This document shows positions 56,400-64,000 of a stretch of 64,000 nucleotides of DNA, in pieces. The stretch's first letter is position 1, and every line of letters starts with the position of its first letter. This DNA comes from Sinonovacula constricta (Eukaryota > Mollusca > Bivalvia > Cardiida > Solecurtidae): the NCBI GenBank assembly GCA_007844125.1, contig CM017571.1, forward strand, positions 31,750,156 to 31,814,155, written 5' to 3'. The position numbers were made by a program, and so were the translations under genes. The notes beneath the pieces are model-generated. The model was not told where the DNA came from and did not search any database. It worked only from the letters and a program-made list of their open reading frames with translations.

Positions 56400-56880
56400 A
56401 TATTATATGTGCAAAAACATTTTACAAAGTAATGACTCTGTTTCGCTGCAAGACCTCACCGTGCAGCGATCAATGTGTTTAATAATACATCTATGTTTTC
56501 ATTTCATCTAGCATTAGCCAAGTGAAGCAAGGCAGATTGTCGGTTTAATTTGATTTAGCCTTCCACTATACTACAATGCTGGCAGATTGATCACAATCAA
56601 AGAGAGACGTATTCCAGCATCCAAAACCTTTAATCTTTTTTTCCGATTTCTCGAGATCCCTGTTTATATCGTCTTTCAAAAGAAGCGTATTTGCCCATCT
56701 CGCAAACGCGTCACTGTTGTCTACACAGAATCAATACAGCTATCCAATAAAGGCATACTAGGCCGAACATTAAAAGCTTAGAATAAATTCATCAGTGGTG
56801 ACGTTCATTGTCATTTAGGGCCACGGTGGAGGAATGTGAACAGCGGAACAACCATAAAGCTGGAAACTGACAATTTCTGC
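56400..56880. promoter_or_regulatory. Large repeat-free balanced island
   Basis: Unique CG-containing sequence (GCCCATCTCGCAAACGCGTC, GACCTCACCGTGCAGCG) with a TCF/LEF-like ATCAAAG in CACAATCAAAGAG. It lies 0.8-1.2 kb upstream of the large exon on the minus strand, so promoter-proximal regulatory sequence is plausible. The 64-codon plus frame inside is not supported. Confidence 0.3.
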
Positions 56881-57199
56881 CTCATTATTGTTTCTCTTGT
56901 TTGAATTTCATTGGACTTGTCACACAAACAGGAAATTGCATGACAATGAAAAAGGTCAGGCTCCAAGCATGCAAGCTCTGGTACTAATATAGGCTTCCAT
57001 CAGATCTGCATTACTCCAGATTACCCTATACCTGCTGCACTTGTTCATAACCTGTACTTAACTTTTACAAAGGTACCTGAACACATTGCTTTCGACTCTC
57101 TAGCAAAAGGTGCAGTATTAAGTTTAAACCTATTTAATTAATACTCGATTGGGAAACAGGTTCTTTCAACTTATATTAAGAACTTTTAACTGCTCACTT

Positions 57200-57355
57200 C
57201 CTGGGTAGAACCAGTACTCAGGTACTGAGTACCTGGAGCAAAGGGCAGTAAATAGCCTTGCTCAATGACTAATATCACATGGTCAGTTTTGGGTTCAAAC
57301 CTGGGACCTTACAATCCGTAATCTAACGTCTTAACCGCTAGACCATGGACACCCG
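57200..57355 (-). mobile_element. tRNA-like SINE head, fourth type
   Basis: The minus strand carries a perfect A box TGGTCTAGCGG and, about 40 bases on, GGTTTGAACCC as a B box. The acceptor ends do not pair, so this is not a functional tRNA. The body (TCAGGTACTGAGTACCTGG, a palindrome, then CTGGGTAGAACC reversed) differs from A and partly resembles B. Confidence 0.55.
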
Positions 57356-57359
57356 CAGA

Positions 57360-58310
57360 TGCAGGTGGCTGCCTAAGTCTGATCAACCCATGCTTAATAA
57401 CAGGCTAAGCGTTAGGTGGGGAGGTGCTCTTGAAAAATACTCTGCCAAATTGGAATATATGAGGCTCATTAGAATGATCTCACAGTGATGATGGTTATCA
57501 ACCATAATAGGGTTTGAGAATTATGGGATATATAGTTTAAATAGCCAACCAGATACACTATACTGATCTAAGGTTAAAGATGCTGTACTAAGAACTTTTG
57601 TTAATTTCAAACTGATCTCCTTAAAATTTGTTCATTTAGGTTATATCTTATGACACATCTAATAACCCTCAATAATTTTCATAAATTAGTATATTTAATT
57701 CAGTAACAGCTAAAACAATCTTGAGATTGTAATCCAATTTATAAAAATCTGGGGAAGGTGTTCTTAAAGAATGTTATTTTTAAATTTTGAAAAATTAATA
57801 AATTTCATAGCTAAAATGGTTTAATGAATAAAATTTAAGAAATTTTCTCATAACTAAGGAAATATTTTAATATTTAAGAAAAATCCTTAGTTTAATTGAA
57901 AAACAACAAAACACTAAAATTCTTTACAGAATCCTGAATCATACATATCATCCTGGAGAGATAGACTTAAAGGGTGAACTTCAAACTAACTTCAAATTTC
58001 TACTGTGTACGTCGATGTGTCAACACTATAATATATTTAAGTGCATTTAATGGTAAATGTTAATAAAATATTCATAAAATGCTGACTAGCTATAGGAGTG
58101 CTTCATTCTGACATAGCTGATTGAATTTCACAGTTGTAAACTCTGTTTTGTACACTAATGTAAGCCAGTTTCCTAAATGTAAATTCTCAAATTATACAAA
58201 AACAGTAACACACTTGCTAATCATATATTTTGTCTATCCTGATTTTGCTTTCAGTTACAAGCAACATAATAATGTCATATTTGAGATGTAGAGTCTGGTT
58301 TTTATATGCT
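57360..58310. other. Non-coding, AT-rich
   Basis: It contains a diverged copy of the 49910 repeat at about 57730-57905. Otherwise nothing is recognised. Confidence 0.4.
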
Positions 58311-58317
58311 TTGTTTT

Positions 58318-58430
58318 GTTAATGTAATACCAGGCAGCAACACAATTATGTAAATTTCTAGCCATTGGTGGAGAAAGACCCCAAATGTCTGGGAAGGACC
58401 ACTGGCACACGGCTTGCAGAGGTTTTAAAA
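58318..58430 (-). mobile_element. SINE-B copy, truncated
   Basis: GCAACACAATTATGTAAATT, TAGCCATTGGTGGAGAAAGA, CCCCAAATGTCTGGGAAGGA and CCACTGGCACACGGC in family order; minus strand, head missing. Confidence 0.65.
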
Positions 58431-58589
58431 GTTATAATGATCCTGTGGCACAGTAACAGATTTACCAGGCTATATTTCTTTAATCTACATTCCTTACAAC
58501 ATAAAAAAAAATCTCCATTTCTTGCTTTCATTCAAACATCTTCACTTAAGTTTAAAACGAAAAGAAGAAATAAACATTCCCCATGAAAT

Positions 58590-59000
58590 AGGACTGCATG
58601 TCAGCTTCAGCAGCTATACAGTAAGGCTGGACTCTGGCTCACCCCAGACAGTGTGACCATAAACCTTTATGGACCTGATTGACTTTGCTGCATCTGACCC
58701 AGCTTACACTTCTAGAAAGTGACAACTAATGAACAGGAGATTTAGATGAATACCAATCTACACATGTCGGAATCAATTGGATCGACTCAGCCAAGGGTTA
58801 TAATCTAATACTTCCGCTATGCTGCCCGTTTTCAGAAATGCGTGGACAAGCTCCAAGTTAACAGCATTCTAACATGGGGGTATTAAAGTGAATGCATTGA
58901 TTCATAACTGTGATCCCTATGTGATTATTTCCACGCCATTAATCCCAATCATTAACCTATCACATGACTCTCTCCATTACCTTTGACACCTGCCTTCATG
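58590..59000. promoter_or_regulatory. Repeat-free balanced island
   Basis: Unique sequence with ATTAATCCCAATCATTAACC (homeodomain-like cores) and CCTTTGACACCT, which contains a T-box half-site reversed (AGGTGTCA). A donor-like TGGG|GTGAGC on the minus strand at 58643 is noted but unsupported. Candidate enhancer. Confidence 0.27.
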
Positions 59001-59420
59001 GCTGAACATTGGAGACCTTAAGGAAAGAATACCCTAAGGAGGTTCCCAGTTTGTTTGTTACTTCTTAGATTGTTATATTAGTTAAAAACCTATAGCAATT
59101 CTTAGTTATTTTCATACATCACAATCCTGCCTTCACAGCTGAACATTTGTTGACTTCAGAAATGATTACCTTAAGGACAGTTTGAGTTATGACCAGTTTG
59201 GCCATTGCTCCATGTTTTGTTAGTTAAAAAACGACAGTAGTTCTTACTTTTTTTCTTATATCAAAATCCTGTCTACACGGCTGAACATTGGAGACCTTAA
59301 GGATTAAAGGAAAAAGAAACTTACGGGCAGTTTTGAGCTATGATCAGCTTGTCCGTTGCCGCTTAAATTGTTACGTTTGTGAAAAAGCCTATAAAGTTAT
59401 TTTCTAACCTCAAAATGCAA
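58985..59420. repeat. Triplicated segment, about 140-bp period
   Basis: Three diverged tandem copies start near 58988, 59124 and 59268. Each opens CCTGCCTTCATGGCTGAACA (or CCTGTCTACACGGCTGAACA), passes GACCTTAAGG and AGTTAAAAA-like words, and ends with a TTATTTTC-like stretch. Confidence 0.75.
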
Positions 59421-59454
59421 TTCTTCCTTGACATATTACTAGAGACTTAACAAC

Positions 59455-59530
59455 ATAACGTCTAGATCCTGATCAGACAGATCCAAGCATGGAGTTTGCT
59501 GATCTGGTTCTACACTATTTACCTAAGCTG
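59455..59530. repeat. Palindromic element copy
   Basis: Left arm CTAGATCCTGATCAGACAGA; right arm GCTGATCTGGTTCTACACTA then TTTACC. It lies 30 bp left of a SINE-A copy. Confidence 0.68.
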
Positions 59531-59562
59531 TACAAATACTACTTAACAATCATATGGTTATG

Positions 59563-59875
59563 TTAGTTTGTTGGGTTTATTGTCCCACCAACAGTATCTC
59601 AGTTATCTGGAGATGTGTCCACTTGAAGCATACATAGTGATACCTTCACTGTGTATAGCATGCCATGAACACCTGGCATGTTTCCACACCTAGTCACATT
59701 ATCCTGACACTGGGCCAACCAGTCATGGAACAACCCTTGTATTTGCTTGAGCATTCGCAAGGGAGATATACCACCACCATGTTTAACGACTTTGGTTTGT
59801 CACAGCCCAGGATCGAACTTGGGGCCTCCCGTAACTGGAGCCCATGCTCTACCGATTGTGCCAGGTCTGGTAAAC
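59563..59875 (-). mobile_element. SINE-A copy
   Basis: GTTGGGTTTATTGTCCCACC, TCAGTTATCTGGAGATGTGT, CACCTGGCATGTTTCCACAC, GGATCGAACTTGGGGCC and CTACCGATTGTGCCAGGTCT in order; head right, minus strand. Confidence 0.87.
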
Positions 59876-60176
59876 TGATAGTTACTGTCACAATAACGAG
59901 GCTACTGATGAGATCTAATGCCAACAAACTTTTAAATAACACAATATGTGAACACTTGAAACATTTGTTTGCTATTTGCACACTCAAATATTAATATTTT
60001 TAGTTATACCAAGATACAAGATGGTGTAACTGAGCAATTATTGATATGCCTTCACTCTGACAACATACCTTTTACATTTGACATTAAAACACACCCAGTA
60101 ACATTATCCAGACAGTAAGCAGATTTGCCCTAATTGATAAGTGAAAATAGTGAAAAATGAAAAAACAATAAAAATC

Positions 60177-60292
60177 AGTTTAGCTGGTCCCATCACATTC
60201 ATCTTTTTTCTGGCTACAGCAGATTGCTTTTACAGTTTAGCTGGTCCCATCACATTCATCTTTTTTTCTGGCTACAGCAGACTGCTTTTACA
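60177..60292. repeat. Near-identical tandem duplication, 58 bp x 2
   Basis: CAGTTTAGCTGGTCCCATCA through CAGATTGCTTTTA occurs twice back to back. The copies differ only by one extra T in the T-run and one substitution. It must be recent. Confidence 0.9.
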
Positions 60293-60529
60293 ACTAAAAT
60301 TAAAATTTATTAATAAAAGCAAAAACAATGAAAAGGTACAGATAATATTTGAAAATATTGTTGCATATTCTTGTAAAAGCATTATTTCAGCTCTCCAACA
60401 ACTATATTTCAAGAGTTTTATGAGTAAGTTTAACTAGTAGAGTTTTGGACAGTTCTTTCAGCAAAAAAAGGTTGAGGTTTTCTCATAGAGTCAAGATAAA
60501 CGAACAAGAAATGGCAAATATTGTAGTGT

Positions 60530-60622
60530 CTGTCTGGATGGTCACAAATAGCCTCTCATGCTTGAGGTTCTTTGTTTGAATCTCTTACTGCCACCATTAT
60601 TTTTTTTTTTTTTTTTTAGTAA
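60530..60622 (+). mobile_element. tRNA-like fragment with homopolymer
   Basis: GTTTGAATCTC resembles a B box and the following ACTGCCACCATTA is succeeded by 18 T. The arrangement resembles the third SINE family at 27300-27472 but is short and decayed. Confidence 0.35.
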
Positions 60623-60925
60623 AAAACATTTTATGTTTTTTAAAAATAAAGAATATTCCTGTCAGTTTTTGAATTTAAGGAACTGTTAAAAAAAACTAAA
60701 AACAATGACAAATTGAAAAACAGGACCTTTAAATGTTTCATTTATGACAATCACCGTCAACTGTCTACATGAATTCCCATTGTTGAACTGAGTTCATTGT
60801 CAAGAATGTTCTTTTGCTTTGTTTAATTTACTGAAATAACTTCATAAAATGTCCAACGTACATAGATAGGATCGAATCATGCAAAGTATTGAGGCCATTT
60901 GTGTGAAAATGTCAGACAAACTCAC

Positions 60926-60965
60926 ATGGTTATTACTACTAATACTGTCAATTGGCTTTCATATC
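60926..60965 (-). CDS. Weak exon candidate, 40 bp
   Basis: Acceptor CACTCCAGTTTCAG and donor CAT|GTGAGT are good. The single open frame, entered after two bases, reads YESQLTVLVVIT. The length is not a multiple of three. No adjacent exon confirms it. Confidence 0.18.
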
Positions 60966-61194
60966 CTGAAACTGGAGTGTCTAATAGAATGAAAACACAA
61001 TTTACAAAGACATCTGATGTAAGATATAGAAGGTCAAAACACTTGTATTGTACACAGGTGCACGAAATTTCAAACTTTGATCTTGACTGTATCTTGTACA
61101 CATGATAAGGTAAAGATGATGCAACTTCAAGCAAGTTTTCAATATGGCCTGAAGTATAAGTATTTATTATGCAAATCATTTTGTCCTGAACAGT

Positions 61195-61345
61195 TTGTTT
61201 TTGTATTTTTGTTACATCCCACCAACACATTTATAGAAATGTTGGTGACATCTGGCTAATTATTGATGGATGAAGATCCCAGATATATATATCTGGAAAA
61301 AAACACTGGCACACAGCAGGTTAGCTGGAAAACCATTCCCAGACT
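61195..61345 (-). mobile_element. SINE-B copy
   Basis: Tail TTGTTTTTGTATTTTTG, then ATTTATAGAAATGTTGGTGA, CATCTGGCTAATTATTGATG, GAAGATCCCAGATATATATA and CTGGCACACAGCAGG in family order; minus strand. Confidence 0.68.
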
Positions 61346-61606
61346 ATTCCCTTTGTCCTATATATTAAGTTTTATATCAGGCTGTTTTATAATTCACAAT
61401 TATTAAATTTTAAGTAGAATATTATTAAAGAGCACAGCAGAAACTGCAGAAAAACACCAAATGATGTACATTAAAATTTGGTGCAACAGTACTATGTCAG
61501 AAAATATATACATGAGCATGCCATCCATGGCAGGATACTCAAGCAGCAACTTAAGTCAATGTAAATGTTTCAATTACTGTTTCAGTCAAAGTTATATACA
61601 GGTTAC

Positions 61607-61738
61607 TTGAAGGGTTCTCAATACACTTGTCCTGTACAGAATCCTCTGAGTCTCTAATGGATGTGTGCCTTAAATACGTTGTTTTCCTTCCGTTGAAGGA
61701 AATGGCAACCACAACACAATTAACTAGCCGACATCCAC
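61607..61738 (-). CDS. Exon candidate, 132 bp
   Basis: Acceptor AGTCCATTTGTTCCTAG and donor CAA|GTAACC bracket 132 bp (44 codons' worth). In the frame entered after two bases it reads GCRLVNCVVVAISFNGRK, then YLRHTSIRDSEDSVQDKCIE. The open frame continues both ways (87 codons, 61814-61551), so limits are uncertain. The plus strand also has a 68-codon frame here. If real it would lie upstream of the large exon on the same strand. Family unknown. Confidence 0.3.
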
Positions 61739-61839
61739 CTAGGAACAAATGGACTATGGAGGGGACACATACCTTCACATTTCTGTCAACTGTGGACTCT
61801 GTATGTTTGCACATACCTTCTATACGTCATTAGACTCAT

Positions 61840-62535
61840 ACCCCAATAATCTTAATTTTGAGTTATTTTGCATATTAAAAAAACTACTTTTGACTTGGAT
61901 GCTATCTAATCTCATCAATGGCAAATAACTTAGCTAAGATCATTTGTCAATTAAGATGATCTTAAGTTATTGCAAATGTCAACAACAAAAAATCATTTCT
62001 CATGTCTGTGATAATTGTGTTGAAAGGTTAATTTACCAGACTGAGTTTAAGCTGACATCTTTGACTAAACGAGTCAACTCCATTATTCTTCAACACCTGG
62101 TTAAGCCATCTGTATATCACAATACCATTTTCCAGATTCAAAATGAACCCATCTACCACTTGAACTATGTGTCTGACAGTTAAACAGTGGCCAATATTTC
62201 ACCTAGTTGACATCAAGCATACCAAGCCAAGGCCCCCACCTTATCATTTTCTCACTTCACATACCAAAAATCCTATCACCAAGATAGGACCTTTACATTC
62301 AGAAGTTTGGCCATTCTGAGCCATCGGATTTATTTAGACTTTTATCAGTGAGATTATTTATTTCCAATTTGTTACGCATATTGATTGGTCAATGAGTTCT
62401 ACAGATTATTTTATCTTAAAAAAAAACAATCAACTAAATCTACAAAGTTATATAGAAAGGTTACTACAAAATGTATTAAAGTGAAGTATAACAAAACTAA
62501 GCAACTGTAATGTAAGAAAGGGACGTTTAATTTTA
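61840..62535. other. Non-coding, nothing recognised
   Basis: A 79-codon plus frame (61944-62183) has a protein-like C-terminal part (NSIILQHLVKPSVYHNTIF) but no splice context, start context or neighbours. The rest is AT-rich. Confidence 0.3.
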
Positions 62536-62537
62536 AA

Positions 62538-63333
62538 GGCGGTATCTGACAGTTTGACTATCACAATCATGTCATATCAGTGTCTTGGGACTTTTAGCCA
62601 TTATTTCTGCGAACGCATACATTACTCTCTGTAAAGACATTGGGTTTTCCTTGACACACAAATTTGTTTTAATGTCTCTATATATAAATATACTCGGAGA
62701 AGTCGGCAAAAAATAAAATGTTGTCACTGTGTTAGAAAGTTAAACTTAGTAATGTTCTGTTACTCTTAGTTTAATTATTGTTTTGAAATTGTTGAATGCT
62801 GGTCTTGCTTTTTTTTTACGGTATCATGTTATTTAATGCTTCTGCATTGTTTTTATTTCTTTACAGCCCTAAGTTAAGTGGTTATATTTTGTGACCCCCA
62901 AATTCAAAATAAAAAAAAACAACTAGGGGGCACTGTGACCCCTTAGCAAGAATGTGAAGGGAAAAACCGGCATTTTCAAACATACCTCAATCGTTAGACA
63001 GAACAAATTGTACAATGGCTCTTTATTTCTTAATATATAAACAAGCAGAATATGGATTTTTGCTTAAAATTGGTATTTGCGTCAGTCATTTGCCCAAATG
63101 ATTAAATAACTTTATCTCAACAGTAAGTGGTCATGAGGGTTTTTTTAAAAATAGATATCTCTATGGCTCAAATAGGAATACATGTTTGTAATGATGAGTG
63201 GTGTGTTATGCTTCATATTTTACATAGGTGTACAACATAAATAAACAACATTTGGCAGGGTCTTTTCAAGTAATAATTTAGTTTTTTTTGTTGGTATAGA
63301 GAAAAAATTGGTCCAAACTGTCAGATACTACTT
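62538..63333. mobile_element. MITE copy with TA target, about 800 bp
   Basis: Left terminus AAGGCGGTATCTGACAGTTT and right terminus GTCCAAACTGTCAGATACTA then CTTT form inverted repeats flanked by TA. It is longer than the 510-bp copies and probably carries an internal insertion or an older, fuller sequence. No transposase frame is present. Confidence 0.7.
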
Positions 63334-63339
63334 TTAGGA

Positions 63340-64000
63340 AAAAGATTAAAGCATAGACAATCATTAAATAAATCAAAGTTCATTAAATAAAGTTCTGGGT
63401 TCATGATAAAAAAAAATGCTGTTCATGTTCATTTTAATATGTTTAAAATAAGAGCAATAAAATTATACAATCATATATGTGTCCATTTCCATGTGAGCGA
63501 CCATTAAACCTTCATGTCAAATAAAAAATACCTGTTTTAAATCAGCCTAAGCAAACATAATCTCCAATGAACAGTCTAATATATCATGTTTCCACTTGAG
63601 TTCTATTTAATGTCTTCAAGAAATGAGCAATCACTTGAAAATGGAGAGCAAATATAGAAGCTGATAACTTAGCACTTATCTGCAATCCCAAACCAACAAG
63701 CCCTCACTACTTATGATATTTATGTTCCTTTCAGGCCTAGCCACTTGAACAGTGTGTATAACTTACGATACCCAGTCACTTATGGGTATTTGGTTTTCAA
63801 TAAAACATCTCAACTAGTCTACTGGAGAGGGCCCCCACACAGGCTTGTTTTCAATATTTTTGTGCCCATTTTTTTGTTGTTATCTGCTCAACTTTCACTT
63901 AACTTGATCTGCCATTTGTAAAGGAGACGTAAACATCCTATAAGGCATGTTAAATGAAGATTATAAAGAATATAGAAAAAAAAAAATCAGTTATCATTTT
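63340..64000. other. Non-coding, nothing recognised
   Basis: AT-rich unique sequence to the window end. Confidence 0.4.

Noticed and set aside
57280..57352. Functional tRNA gene
   Set aside because: A and B boxes are present, but the acceptor stem does not pair; it is a SINE head.
61944..62183. 79-codon plus frame
   Set aside because: Protein-like in part but isolated, with no splice or start support in AT-rich DNA.

Overview
The window looks like animal nuclear DNA: AT-rich, intron-scale spacing, GT-AG splice signals, tRNA-derived SINEs, palindromic MITE-like elements and many minisatellites, with no bacterial gene organisation. The SINE and hairpin repertoire suggests a mollusc, most likely a bivalve. 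That is inference from composition and repeat style, not a database match.

Most of the window is non-coding. The best coding evidence is a split gene on the minus strand. It begins with a 675-bp exon at 55673-54999 (225 codons, acidic and Ser/Thr-rich, ATG in a good initiation context, donor AAG|GTAAAG). It continues through small exons at 44135-43989 (147 bp), 40070-40035 (36 bp), 36219-36193 (27 bp) and 32946-32914 (33 bp). Each internal exon has a pyrimidine-rich acceptor and a good donor, is a multiple of three long, and reads in phase 0, so they join without a frame change. I do not recognise the protein. Further exon-like segments are listed with lower confidence, for example 43433-43269, 33197-33045, 33408-33325, 51224-51097, 61738-61607 and 19513-19448.

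The intron between the 36-bp and 27-bp exons is almost wholly a 33-bp minisatellite (about 36531-40022). It contains a 231-bp seven-unit higher-order duplication and a nested 322-bp tRNA-SINE with a recognisable target duplication. Other tandem arrays lie at 3541-3690, 7510-7752, 14635-14945, 17230-17900, 31988-32325, 47360-47695, 58985-59420 and 60177-60292.

Dispersed repeats form five or more families. SINE-A has 7 copies, all with the tRNA head on the minus strand. SINE-B has about 15 copies, 14 of them in that same orientation. A palindromic element built on ATCCTGATCAGACAGCTC arms has about 20 copies. A second palindrome uses GGTGTTTCCAGCAT. A TA-flanked MITE has AAGGTGGTATCTGACAGTTT termini. 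Between these lie repeat-free, more GC-balanced islands (for example 18540-18880, 22380-22690, 54240-54560, 56400-56880, 58590-59000) that may be conserved regulatory sequence. One holds a near-consensus CTCF-type motif and another a cluster of TAATCC homeodomain sites.

Region by region: 1-32.9 kb is repeats, minisatellites and islands with only weak exon candidates. 32.9-55.7 kb holds the split gene and the largest arrays. 55.7-64 kb is upstream or neighbouring non-coding sequence with islands, a triplicated segment, a MITE and one moderate exon candidate.
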